Shown here: positions 7,701 to 15,633 of the stretch, piece by piece | How the letters are laid out: every line of letters begins with the position of its first letter | Position numbering within the stretch: the stretch's first letter is position 1 | DNA from: Pseudomonadota bacterium | GTDB lineage: Bacteria > Pseudomonadota > Gammaproteobacteria > Burkholderiales > JABEVD01 | DNA: 40,535 nucleotides | Direction of reading: 5' to 3' | NCBI GenBank assembly: GCA_021802655.1 | Contig: JAJZRP010000016.1 | Location: forward strand, 1 to 40,535 | Notes under the pieces: generated by a model | What the model saw: the letters and a program-made list of their open reading frames with translations, nothing else | Database searches by the model: none | What the model was told of the DNA's origin: nothing | Made by a program: the position numbers and the translations under genes

Positions 7701-7942
7701 CGCATAATCTCCCTCTGGGGCCGGTACTTTCGCGTAGCATATTCAAGCTCGCTTAAGGCATGCTTACTAGGGCCAGTGCTACAGGAACATGATGGGAACC
7801 TCCCATCAGCACAACAGGAAAGGAAGAAAAGCTATCGGCTACGCACCAGGAAAGAAACTATCCGAGCTGAGCTGCAAGGTAACGTAGAAATCGACGCGCC
7901 TGCCCGGAATGGGAAGCCGCGTCGAATAACAGGGAGTGAAGC
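7701..7942. promoter_or_regulatory. Intergenic region upstream of the acyl-metabolism operon
   Basis: This 242-bp gap separates the desaturase stop from the start of the hemolysin-family gene; both genes read leftward. It should hold the operon promoter. I see no convincing -35/-10 pair; a TATGCT about 40 bp upstream of the start lacks a good partner. The gap contains one perfect 8-bp-arm inverted repeat, listed separately. No T-rich terminator for the desaturase is visible, so read-through from it is possible. Confidence 0.4.
7790..7808. repeat. Perfect 8-bp inverted repeat (operator-like)
   Basis: The arms TGATGGGA and TCCCATCA are separated by ACC. The repeat lies 90 bp upstream of the hemolysin-family start codon. 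There is no run of T after either arm, which argues against an intrinsic terminator. The symmetry and position fit a binding site for a dimeric regulator, perhaps the response regulator encoded in the same operon, but that link is inference. Confidence 0.5.
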
Positions 7943-9016
7943 CTAGGCAGCTTTTCTCAACATCGGGTTGATGCGCATCACCGCAGCCTCGCGAAAGCTG
8001 TACCAGACCTTTTTTTCGTAATCGTAAAGCTGGCAGCGTTTGAAAATACCGAATACCGTGGAGAAGCGGAAGCGGTATTCATGGAAATATTGACCGTATT
8101 CGCGCTTGAGATCGCGATAGGCTTTTTTCAGATGATAGAAGGGAATCCTGTTGTCCACATGATGCGGGATATGGATCATGATGTTGTGGATCAGGATTTC
8201 GCTCAAAGCCGAGCAGCGCACGATCGTGCTGCAATAGACCTGGCCGATCGTGTTGCTCCATTCCTGACGCTGATCGAAGTAGGGAATGTCGGGATGGGTA
8301 TGGTGCAGGAAAACGAACAGCGCGATGAAATAGTTGAACACCAGGAAGGGCAGGACCACTGCCGAAATCACGCCGAACACTCCGCCAGCATGCTGGTAGG
8401 CCAAGACGGAATAGGCGATAAAGAAGGCCAGGGTGAACGCCTTGGAGATCGAGAACATGTGCCTGTCGCGCAAATTGGGATCGGGCTTGAAGCGCACCAT
8501 CCCCGCCCACCAGACGCGCAACAGGTAATGCAGCGCGCAGGTATAGGGGCTGCGCTCAAGACGGTAGACGAAGCGCTGCAACGGCGATTTCGCCGCATAT
8601 TCAGCGGGCGCCAGGGGGCGCCAGATCCAGTCTATCGGCGTAAAGGAAGTGAAACCGTGGTGCACCTTGTTGTGGCCGTAAGACCACAGCCGGTACATAT
8701 TGAAAGAAGGCAGCATGAAAACCGTTCCCAGGAATTCCGCAACACGCTTGCTCTTGAAGAGCGTGCCGTGTGCTGCATCATGCGCCCAGACGAACATGAA
8801 TGCGACAGTGCATCCTGCCAGAAGGCCGAAAAAAAGTTTGAATGCGACATTCTGGCTGAGAAAAACGCCGGTTATCGCACCGAGATAAAGCGCAAGATCG
8901 AATGCATACCAGAACAGCGCACGAAAAGTCGAGCGTTTGTAGCATTCCGGAGAAATCGCCTGCCGCACGGTCTGCAGCTTGACATCACGCAATTCCCTGA
9001 AGGATGGACGGTCCAT
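7943..9016 (-). CDS. Membrane fatty acid desaturase
   Basis: The 357-residue membrane protein carries the three histidine clusters of the membrane-bound diiron desaturase family: HDAAHG (about residue 78), HNKVHH (about 115) and HIPHH (about 285). Hydrophobic helices lie between them (two near 35-75, two near 190-240). Such enzymes use O2 and electrons to introduce a double bond into an acyl chain. The start is the ATG at 9016, preceded by GAGGAAG; an upstream in-frame extension lacks a ribosome site and would run into the FNR box. The gene is divergent from the DUF3034 gene and lies upstream, on the same strand, of the acyl-metabolism operon, which makes a shared acyl substrate plausible. 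Alkane hydroxylase-like activity cannot be excluded from the motifs alone. Confidence 0.9.
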   Translation of the reverse strand: MDRPSFRELRDVKLQTVRQAISPECYKRSTFRALFWYAFDLALYLGAITGVFLSQNVAFKLFFGLLAGCTVAFMFVWAHDAAHGTLFKSKRVAEFLGTVFMLPSFNMYRLWSYGHNKVHHGFTSFTPIDWIWRPLAPAEYAAKSPLQRFVYRLERSPYTCALHYLLRVWWAGMVRFKPDPNLRDRHMFSISKAFTLAFFIAYSVLAYQHAGGVFGVISAVVLPFLVFNYFIALFVFLHHTHPDIPYFDQRQEWSNTIGQVYCSTIVRCSALSEILIHNIMIHIPHHVDNRIPFYHLKKAYRDLKREYGQYFHEYRFRFSTVFGIFKRCQLYDYEKKVWYSFREAAVMRINPMLRKAA

Positions 9017-9068
9017 AATACTTCCTCGAAAAACTTTTAGAGTTACGGCAAGCCGCAATAGTAATGGA

Positions 9069-9074
9069 ATCTTA
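9069..9074 (-). promoter_or_regulatory. Possible -10 element for the desaturase gene
   Basis: TAAGAT on the minus strand (4 of 6 matches to TATAAT). It places an expected start site about 41 bp from the centre of the FNR box at 9096-9109, the class II activator spacing. The match is weak on its own; the spacing is what makes it notable. Confidence 0.35.
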
Positions 9075-9095
9075 TCACGAATTCGAGCATTTCTT

Positions 9096-9109
9096 TTGAT
9101 CTGGATCAA
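9096..9109. promoter_or_regulatory. FNR/ANR box between desaturase and DUF3034 genes
   Basis: TTGATCTGGATCAA matches the FNR consensus TTGAT-N4-ATCAA perfectly. An FNR-type regulator is encoded in this window at about 15.6-16.4 kb. The box is palindromic and lies in the divergent region, 80 bp from the desaturase start codon and 100 bp from the DUF3034 start codon. Confidence 0.85.
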
Positions 9110-9130
9110 ATCGGAAAAAATGCCGCCCTG

Positions 9131-9136
9131 TAGAAT
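9131..9136 (+). promoter_or_regulatory. -10 element of the DUF3034 gene promoter
   Basis: TAGAAT (5 of 6 to the sigma-70 consensus). A start site about 7 bp downstream, near 9143, would put the FNR box centre at about -41, the textbook position for class II FNR activation. No good -35 is needed or seen there. Confidence 0.6.
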
Positions 9137-9208
9137 GGTCTTCGCCGCAGCTACAACAATAGAGCGACAAAAAGCTTGTTCAAACCAAATAAATCAGGAG
9201 TCGAAATT

Positions 9209-10054
9209 ATGAAGAAACTTACAGGAATGGGGGCAGTCGCCTGCATGCTGGCCACAACCGGTGCACACGCAGTCACCAACATCGATGGTCAAAATGGCGG
9301 CGGGCTGGTGCCCTGGGCGCTGCTTTCCTCAGGCCCGACTGTTGCGATCACGCATATCGGCACCCAGAACCTGGACATCAACAGCCTGGCTGTCAACACC
9401 AGCTTCGCCAACCGGGTCGAGGTTTCCTATGCCCACAACATGCTGAACGACAACGCTGCAGCGCTTACCGCCACCAACAGCAACACCGACAATGTCGACA
9501 ATTTCGGCATCAAGGTGAAATTGAACGATATGGGCGACACCATGCCGCAATTCGCTCTCGGCGCAGTATACAAGAAGGCCTCGGGTAACCTGGCCAACAC
9601 TCTCAATACCGCACTGGGCGTCAACACATCCAGCACCGACATGTACGGCGTTGCGAGCAAGATCGTCAACATGGGCGGAACCAACGTGCTGCTGAATGGC
9701 GTGTTGCGCGCAACCAAGGGCAATGCTCTGGGCCTGCTCGGATTCGGCGGGGGAAATACTGCCGGCGCGAGCACCAGCTACAAGATCGAACCGGAACTGT
9801 CAGCCGAAGTCTTCGCGGCATCCAATGTCGTGTTCGGCGCGGAATACCGCAGGCAGCCCAACTATGCCGTTGCAGGTACCGCCCAATCGACATACTTGAA
9901 TCAGAACTCCATGTACGATTTTCATGTCGCCTATATCGCCAGCAAGAACTTCACCCTGACTGCAGCCTATGTCAACCTGGGCACGATAGCTCAGGTAGCC
10001 AACGGGCAAACCCGGCAAAACGGTATGTTCCTGCAGGGACAGGTGAGCTTCTAA
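9209..10054 (+). CDS. DUF3034 family outer-membrane beta-barrel-like protein
   Basis: The 281-residue protein starts with a signal peptide (MKKLTGMGAVACMLATTGAHA, cleavage after about residue 21). The mature part matches DUF3034: GGGLVPWAL near the N-terminus, SSTDMYGVASKIV, LRATKGNALGLLGFGGG, KIEPELSAEVFAASNVVFGA, EYRRQPNYA, and an aromatic-ended C-terminus (GMFLQGQVSF), as in outer-membrane barrels. The ATG at 9209 is set by AGGAG 8 bp upstream; an upstream in-frame ATG would add 11 residues before the signal peptide. Expression is probably FNR-controlled, with an intrinsic terminator directly after the gene, so it is monocistronic. Cargo and function of the family are unknown to me. Confidence 0.85.
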   Translation: MKKLTGMGAVACMLATTGAHAVTNIDGQNGGGLVPWALLSSGPTVAITHIGTQNLDINSLAVNTSFANRVEVSYAHNMLNDNAAALTATNSNTDNVDNFGIKVKLNDMGDTMPQFALGAVYKKASGNLANTLNTALGVNTSSTDMYGVASKIVNMGGTNVLLNGVLRATKGNALGLLGFGGGNTAGASTSYKIEPELSAEVFAASNVVFGAEYRRQPNYAVAGTAQSTYLNQNSMYDFHVAYIASKNFTLTAAYVNLGTIAQVANGQTRQNGMFLQGQVSF

Positions 10055-10084
10055 GCTTCAAAAATTCTTGAGTTGCTCCGTTCC

Positions 10085-10130
10085 ACGCCATCCTCCGCTT
10101 CGAGCCATAGCGGAGATGGCGTGTTTTTTT
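10085..10130 (+). terminator. Intrinsic terminator after the DUF3034 gene
   Basis: The stem ACGCCATC(C)TCCGCT pairs with AGCGGA-GATGGCGT (14 pairs, one bulged C). The loop is about 9 nt and a run of seven T follows. The T run overlaps the stop codon of the small gene on the other strand. Confidence 0.9.
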
Positions 10131-10272
10131 AATGCATGTGCGGCGCGATGAAGAAGTAGAAAATCACGGCCGCAACGATATTGAATACGATAATCGCAGC
10201 AAAAACCTGCAGTCCCATGACCAGATAATTCGGCCCCGACTGCTTCACCTGAACATCCTCTTTTTCAACCAT
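10129..10272 (-). CDS. Small single-span membrane protein (47 residues)
   Basis: An ATG at 10272, preceded by GGAGGGG at ideal spacing, opens a 47-codon frame ending in TAA. The product has a charged N-terminus (MVEKEDVQVKQSG), one long hydrophobic helix (about residues 17-43, LVMGLQVFAAIIVFNIVAAV onwards) and a short tail ending in PHMH. Codon use is like that of the neighbours. It is alone on its strand between the DUF3034 gene and the M16 protease, with its stop inside the T run of the DUF3034 terminator. I do not recognise the family. Histidines in the tail and the single helix recall small accessory subunits of membrane complexes, but this is only an impression. Confidence 0.75.
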   Translation of the reverse strand: MVEKEDVQVKQSGPNYLVMGLQVFAAIIVFNIVAAVIFYFFIAPHMH

Positions 10273-10375
10273 TTCCCCTCCATGGGTATCCACTTTTCCG
10301 GATTATAACCCAGCGGCTTTTGTCAGCAAGCCTCCATCACGGTAAAATGAATTCATCGCCCACAGGAATTCATTC

Positions 10376-13279
10376 ATGACCCACCCCGCTTTCGAATGGC
10401 TGAGATCCGAGAAGATCGATTCCCTCAACCTCACCGTGGAAGAATACCGTCACAAGAAAACCGGCGCACAGCATTTTCATCTTGCCGCGGACAACCCCGA
10501 AAACGTCTTTTTCGTCGCCTTGCGCACCGTGCCCCGGGACTCGACAGGGGTTGCGCATATTCTGGAACATACCGCGCTTTGCGGCAGCGAACGCTATCCC
10601 GTGCGCGACCCCTTCTTCATGATGATCAGGCGCTCGCTCAATACCTTCATGAACGCCTTCACTTCCAGCGACTGGACAGCCTATCCGTTCGCCAGCAAGA
10701 ACAGGAAGGATTTCAGGAACCTGATGGAAGTCTATCTCGACGCCGTATTCTTCTCCCGCCTCGACGAACTCGACTTCGCCCAGGAAGGACACCGGGTCGA
10801 ATTCGAGAAACCAGGGGATCCCGCGAGCGACCTCGTCTTCAAGGGCGTCGTCTACAACGAGATGAAAGGAGCGATGAGCTCCCCTGTCAATGCCCTGTGG
10901 CATACGTTGTGCACCTATCTTTTCCCGACTTCGACCTACCATTACAACAGCGGCGGCGACCCGGCGTCGATACCGGATCTGACCTATGAAGAACTCAAGC
11001 GCTTCTACCATACCCATTACCATCCTTCGAACTCGGTCTTCATGACCTACGGCGACATTCCGGCATTCGAGCACCACAAGGTCATCGACGAACAGGCGCT
11101 TTGCCGTTTCGAAAAACTGGATGAAAAAATCGGGGTGGAAGACGAGAAGCGCTATTGCGCGCCTGTTCTCGTCGAGGAAAGCTATGCCATCGACGAGACG
11201 ATTGGCAAGACGCACATCGTCCTGGGATGGCTTCTGGGCAAAAGCACCGACCTCAAGTCCCTGCTCAAGGCGCACCTCCTGTCCAGCGTTCTGCTGGAAA
11301 ACGGCGCATCCCCCCTGCGCCATGCGCTCGAAACCACGGGCCTGGGCGCCGCCCCCTCCCCCCTTTGCGGGCTCGAAGACTCCAACCGCGAAATCAGCTT
11401 CATCTGCGGCCTCGAAGGCTCGGAGCCCGAACATGCCGCGGCCACCGAGGAACTCGTTTTCGGCGTGCTCAAAGAAGTCGCCGAAAAGGGCGTCCCGTTC
11501 GAGAACATCGAAGCCGCATTGCACCAGATCGAGCTTTCCCAGCGCGAAATCAGCGGAGACGGCCATCCATACGGGCTGCAACTGATCCTGCACGTCCTTC
11601 CCCAGGCGATACACCGGGGAGATCCGGTGTCCGCCCTCGACATCGACCCCGTGCTCGACGAGCTGCGCAGGGAAATCAAGGATCCCGACTTCACCAAGAA
11701 ACTCGTCAGGGAATGGCTGCTTGAGAACGAGCACAGGGTTCGCCTGACCTTGAAGCCCGATGAGAGACTCGGAGAGAAGCGCGCGGCTGCAGAAAAAGCG
11801 CGTCTTGCCGCCATCCAGTCGGGCATGTCGGAGGCCGAAAAGTCCGCCGTGATCGAGCGTGCGGAACAGCTCGCAGCGCGCCAGGCGCGCCAGGACGACC
11901 CTGAAATCCTGCCCAAGGTGGGGCTGGAGGACATTCCCTCCCGGATCAGCATTCCTTCCGGGTCGAAGGAAAAAGTGGGCGACTTTCCGGCAACCTTCTT
12001 CGATCAGGGAACGAACGGGCTCGTCTACCAGCAGATCGTGGCGGAACTCCCCGATCTCGACGAAGCCTCTCTGGACCTTCTTCCCTATTACACTTCATGC
12101 CTGACCGAACTCGGTTGCGGCGGAAGGGATTATCTCGAAACCCAGGCATTGCAGTCCGCAGTCACCGGAGGCATCCACGCCTATACATCGGTCCGGGGAA
12201 GAGTCGATGACGAGCAGGACGTCACGGGTTACTTCATTCTTTCCGGCAAGGCGCTCTCCAGGAATCTCGACAAACTCTCTTCATTGATGCAGGAGACGCT
12301 GGAAGCGGCCCGATTCGACGAAACCGGACGCATCCGGGAAATCATCGCCCAGGAAAGGGCAAGCCGGGAGCAAAGCGTCACCGGGCAGGGGCATTCTCTC
12401 GCCATGACAGCTGCCGCGAGCAAAATGAGTCCGGCTGCGATAATCGCACACAGGCTGGGCGGCCTCTCGGGAATCCAGTCCGTCAAGGCGCTCGACGACA
12501 AGCTCGATGAACCGGACAGGATAGAGGAAATCGCAGCCCGGTTCGGACGAATTCACGAAGCGATCCTGAAGGCACCGAGACAATTTCTCGTCATCGGGGA
12601 AGCTGAAAAAAAGCAGGCGCTCGGGAAGGATCTGGAATCGCGCTGGAAAGAGATGCCATCTCCGGAAAACTTCTCGCCCTTTTCTCCTCCGGCCACAAGA
12701 GGCAAAACCCGGCAGCTCTGGGTCGCCAGCACCCAGGTCAATTTCTGCGCCAAGGCTTATCCCACCGTGCCGAGCGAACATCCCCATGCGCCTGCGCTCG
12801 CGGTTCTCGGCGGTTTCCTGAGAAACGGCTTCCTGCACCGCGCGATCAGGGAACAGGGCGGTGCCTATGGCGGGGGAGCGGGGCAGGATTCGGATATCGC
12901 GGCCTTTCGCTTCTATTCCTACCGGGACCCGAGACTGGAAGAGACGCTCGCCGATTTCGACAGATCGATAGAATGGCTGCTCTCTGAAAAACACGAATGG
13001 CGCCAGGTCGAGGAAGCCATCCTCGGGGTCATCGGCAGCATCGACAAACCCAGCTCCCCCGCAGGAGAAGCCAAGCAGGCTTTCCACAACGCACTCTTCG
13101 GCAGGACTCCCGAGCAGCGCCAGAACTTTCGCGAGCGCGTCCTGAGAGTCACCCTGGAAGACCTCGTCGAAGCGGGCAGGACTTACCTCGTTCCCGAGAA
13201 AGCCAGCATCGCGGTCATCACCAGCCAGGCGACCCTGGATGCCAGAGGAGATCTCGGGATGGAAGTGTTCAGGCTGTAA
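10376..13279 (+). CDS. M16C-family zinc metalloprotease (presequence protease/PreP-like)
   Basis: At 967 residues this is the size of the PreP/Cym1 (M16C) clan. The inverted zinc motif H61-I-L-E64-H65 is present, with the third ligand probably E162 in YNEMKGAMSSP. Two M16 halves flank an M16C-associated middle region (about 465-710), and the second half contains the conserved AYGGGAGQDSDIAAFRFYSYRDP. Members form a clam-shell chamber and degrade unstructured peptides. No signal peptide is seen, so it is probably cytoplasmic. The ATG at 10376 is preceded by AGGAAT. Its 3' end overlaps the convergent sbcB gene by 11 bp. The intact HXXEH indicates an active enzyme. Confidence 0.92.
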   Translation: MTHPAFEWLRSEKIDSLNLTVEEYRHKKTGAQHFHLAADNPENVFFVALRTVPRDSTGVAHILEHTALCGSERYPVRDPFFMMIRRSLNTFMNAFTSSDWTAYPFASKNRKDFRNLMEVYLDAVFFSRLDELDFAQEGHRVEFEKPGDPASDLVFKGVVYNEMKGAMSSPVNALWHTLCTYLFPTSTYHYNSGGDPASIPDLTYEELKRFYHTHYHPSNSVFMTYGDIPAFEHHKVIDEQALCRFEKLDEKIGVEDEKRYCAPVLVEESYAIDETIGKTHIVLGWLLGKSTDLKSLLKAHLLSSVLLENGASPLRHALETTGLGAAPSPLCGLEDSNREISFICGLEGSEPEHAAATEELVFGVLKEVAEKGVPFENIEAALHQIELSQREISGDGHPYGLQLILHVLPQAIHRGDPVSALDIDPVLDELRREIKDPDFTKKLVREWLLENEHRVRLTLKPDERLGEKRAAAEKARLAAIQSGMSEAEKSAVIERAEQLAARQARQDDPEILPKVGLEDIPSRISIPSGSKEKVGDFPATFFDQGTNGLVYQQIVAELPDLDEASLDLLPYYTSCLTELGCGGRDYLETQALQSAVTGGIHAYTSVRGRVDDEQDVTGYFILSGKALSRNLDKLSSLMQETLEAARFDETGRIREIIAQERASREQSVTGQGHSLAMTAAASKMSPAAIIAHRLGGLSGIQSVKALDDKLDEPDRIEEIAARFGRIHEAILKAPRQFLVIGEAEKKQALGKDLESRWKEMPSPENFSPFSPPATRGKTRQLWVASTQVNFCAKAYPTVPSEHPHAPALAVLGGFLRNGFLHRAIREQGGAYGGGAGQDSDIAAFRFYSYRDPRLEETLADFDRSIEWLLSEKHEWRQVEEAILGVIGSIDKPSSPAGEAKQAFHNALFGRTPEQRQNFRERVLRVTLEDLVEAGRTYLVPEKASIAVITSQATLDARGDLGMEVFRL

Positions 13280-14651
13280 GCCGTTTTCCCCAGGCTTCGA
13301 GTTCGCCGAGAATGGCCGGGTTGCTGGAATCTCGCATCAAGGCTTCGATTTTTTCGAAATAGGCATCCGCCGCCTCGTTCAGGCGGCTTTTGCGATAGCT
13401 TTCCCAGCGCATTTTCTCTTGGGCATCGAGGGTATCGGGATAATTTCTCGCCCGGTAGCGAAAAAGCATCTCGGGAAGACGAACGTCCTCGAATTCCAGG
13501 TTCAGCCTTGCCAGTTTTTCTGGAGAAGTCGAGCGGACAAGTTCCATTTTCGCCCGGTCTGCATTGGAAAAGAAACCCCCGCTGTAGAGGGCGAGATCGG
13601 GGTCCCGCTGCGCTTCCCTTTCCCTGTTCCCGAAAACTTCCGCCATCTTTTCTCCCAACCCGCCAGCCTGCCTGATCCTGTCGGCATGCCGATGGCTCTT
13701 TTCGATGTCGATAGCCCATCTTTGCGAAATTTCGGGGGTGAGCAGCTTTTCAGTCGCGACGATCGGGCACTTGTTGACATGAATGGTCTTGAGGGGAATC
13801 CGCTCCGCATCCAGTTGGTCCTTCGGGGTGAAAAGCCTTCTTCTGATCTCGTTCGCATCGAGTTCCAAAAGATCGGCCGGATCGTATCTCAAATCGAAGA
13901 CCACGACCTCGTTCCTGTTGACGGGGTGCGATGCGATCGGCAGGACGAGGGCCGTGCAGCCGTATTCCGACGGATACATGGAAGAAACATGGACGAGCGG
14001 GGCGCGCAGCGCAAGCAGCCCCGCAACGAGCTTCTTGTCGCGATAACGGTAAACGTAATCGTAAAGCTTCGGCTGCTTCTGCCTCACCAGCTGCGCGAGC
14101 GAAATCGTCGCTTTCACGTCGGACAGGGCGTCATGCGCAGCTTCGTGGGCGATTCCGTTGGCGGAGGTCAACTCCTCCAACCTGAAGCTCGGCCTGCCGT
14201 CAGAACCCGACGGCCACGCCAGCCCCTCCGGCCTGAAGGCCCGAACCAGGCGCATCATGTCGATGATGTCCCATCGCGAGCAACCGTTCTGCCATTCCCT
14301 GGCGTAGGGATCGAAGAAATTCCTGTAGAGCATATGGCGCGTGAACTCGTCGTCGAAGCGGATGCTGTTGTAGCCCACGCCGCAGGTTCCGGGATGGGCG
14401 AGCTCCCTTTCGATTTTCGAGGCGAACTCGGCTTCAATGATTCCTCGCTCGAATGCCATTTGCGGGGTGATGCCCGTGACGAGGCAGGATTCAGGCTGCG
14501 GCAACATGTCGTCTGACGGCCTGCAGTAGATGACGAGCGGCTCGCCAATGATGTTCAGTTCTTCGTCGGTGCGGATTCCGGCGAACTGCGCAGGCCTGTC
14601 CCTCCCCGGATCGATGCCGAAGGTTTCGTAGTCGTGCCAGTAAAGCGACAT
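13269..14651 (-). CDS. sbcB: Exodeoxyribonuclease I
   Basis: The 460-residue protein starts MSLYWHDYETFG with the DEDD-exonuclease residues D7 and E9, followed by RPAQFAGIRTDEELN, GYNSIRFDDEFTRHMLYRNFFDPY and HDALSDVKATISLA, all typical of E. coli ExoI. A C-terminal helical ExoI extension is present. The enzyme degrades single-stranded DNA 3' to 5' and acts in recombination and mismatch repair. The start at 14651 shares one base with the cytochrome b561 stop (TAATG), so the two are translationally coupled; an in-frame upstream extension lies inside the cytochrome gene and is not supported. The end overlaps the M16C protease gene by 11 bp. Confidence 0.96.
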   Translation of the reverse strand: MSLYWHDYETFGIDPGRDRPAQFAGIRTDEELNIIGEPLVIYCRPSDDMLPQPESCLVTGITPQMAFERGIIEAEFASKIERELAHPGTCGVGYNSIRFDDEFTRHMLYRNFFDPYAREWQNGCSRWDIIDMMRLVRAFRPEGLAWPSGSDGRPSFRLEELTSANGIAHEAAHDALSDVKATISLAQLVRQKQPKLYDYVYRYRDKKLVAGLLALRAPLVHVSSMYPSEYGCTALVLPIASHPVNRNEVVVFDLRYDPADLLELDANEIRRRLFTPKDQLDAERIPLKTIHVNKCPIVATEKLLTPEISQRWAIDIEKSHRHADRIRQAGGLGEKMAEVFGNREREAQRDPDLALYSGGFFSNADRAKMELVRSTSPEKLARLNLEFEDVRLPEMLFRYRARNYPDTLDAQEKMRWESYRKSRLNEAADAYFEKIEALMRDSSNPAILGELEAWGKRLTA

Positions 14652-15232
14652 TACCTGAGATTGAACATGTTCTTCACTGTGTCGTGCCCCATCCTCTTGT
14701 GCACGAATGCCGCGGCAAGATGGCCCCACCAGTAGGCCCATGCAAAATTGGCAATGAAGCCGTGAACATGATGAACGAGTTCGGCCGTGTCGTTTTTCGA
14801 TCCGTCCTCGGGCAGGATGAAGAACAGGACAGCTCCGGTGAGCGCCATACCGCTCACCGCAAGAAAACCCAAGCCATGCATGAGCCCCGGCAGCCCGCCC
14901 TGCCCCCCGCCTTCCGGAAGCTTCATGTTTTTCAACTGGCGCAAGTCATTCATCACAGAGGCACGCCCTTCCGCTCCCCAGGGAAAAAGCGTTTTGATGT
15001 TGCTGTTGTCGCGGGAGCTCATGCTCCATACCCAGTGGGCCAGCACGATGAGCACGGCCAGCATTCCCACCCATTCATGGATTTCGAAGGACAACGATTC
15101 GAGCGCGCTGCGTTTTTCTCCCGCTTCAGGAGCCGCCATTATCAGGCTGATCAAAAGCTGAAAGCTCACCGTAATTGCCATGCCGAAATGCAAAACCCGG
15201 GTCTGCCTCGCCCAAACTGTCGATTCAGTCAC
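14651..15232 (-). CDS. Cytochrome b561-type membrane protein
   Basis: The 193-residue protein has four membrane helices with histidines placed for two b-type hemes: H15 in the first helix (RVLHFGMAITVSF), H52 (EIHEWVGMLAVL) with H66, H119 (GLMHGLGFLA), and H152-H153/H156 (LVHHVHGFIANF). This is the bacterial cytochrome b561 (YodB-like) family that moves electrons in the inner membrane, for example from quinol. The start is a GTG at 15232 with AGGAG 6 bp upstream. It is directly coupled to sbcB, which has no obvious functional relation. Confidence 0.88.
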   Translation of the reverse strand: MTESTVWARQTRVLHFGMAITVSFQLLISLIMAAPEAGEKRSALESLSFEIHEWVGMLAVLIVLAHWVWSMSSRDNSNIKTLFPWGAEGRASVMNDLRQLKNMKLPEGGGQGGLPGLMHGLGFLAVSGMALTGAVLFFILPEDGSKNDTAELVHHVHGFIANFAWAYWWGHLAAAFVHKRMGHDTVKNMFNLR

Positions 15233-15378
15233 GCTCTTCTCCTGTCACGGTTTGAATATCCGGGGATCATTATAGCGCCCATGAGTTAGATGAATCTTAA
15301 ACTACCTGTCACAATTTGATTTTATCATGCTGATAAACTAGTCTTTGATGGTCCACAGGTCAACATCCGGAGAAAACG

Positions 15379-15633
15379 ATGGAAAAAGCTGGAACAACGA
15401 GCGAAAAACCGAAACGGAAAACGGTTGCCAAGAGCGCTGCAGAACCGAAGAAGCCCGCCAGAACCCAAAAGTCTTCCGGGGTCAGCGCCGAAATGCGCCG
15501 CAAGATGATTGCCGATGCCGCCTATTTCCGGGCGGAAAGATACGGCTCCACCAGCGGTGACGATGTCGCGCACTGGCTGGCTGCTGAAGCGGAGATAGAC
15601 GCCATGCTCAAGAAGGGCGGAACTTCAAGCTAA
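15379..15633 (+). CDS. DUF2934 domain protein
   Basis: The 84-residue protein has a Lys/Pro/Ala-rich, probably disordered N-terminus (about 1-35) and a C-terminal DUF2934 motif: EMRRKMIADAAYFRAER, then DDVAHWLAAEAEIDAML. The family is common in proteobacteria and acidobacteria and has no assigned function. GGAG lies 7 bp before the ATG. The 3' end overlaps the convergent fnr gene by 9 bp. Confidence 0.85.
   Translation: MEKAGTTSEKPKRKTVAKSAAEPKKPARTQKSSGVSAEMRRKMIADAAYFRAERYGSTSGDDVAHWLAAEAEIDAMLKKGGTSS

Noticed and set aside
7741-7790. Sigma-54-like TGGC...GC in the region before the hemolysin-family gene
   Set aside because: The GG to GC spacing is off by one base from the -24/-12 consensus, which normally abolishes function.
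7257-7946. Rightward open frame crossing the gap between the hemolysin-family and desaturase genes
   Set aside because: Most of it is antisense to the hemolysin-family gene. The part inside the gap encodes a charged peptide that I cannot link to any family, with no ribosome site.
15310-15330. TTGAT-TTT-ATCAT as a third FNR box near the DUF2934 and cytochrome b561 genes
   Set aside because: The spacer is 3 instead of 4 bp and the second half-site has a mismatch.
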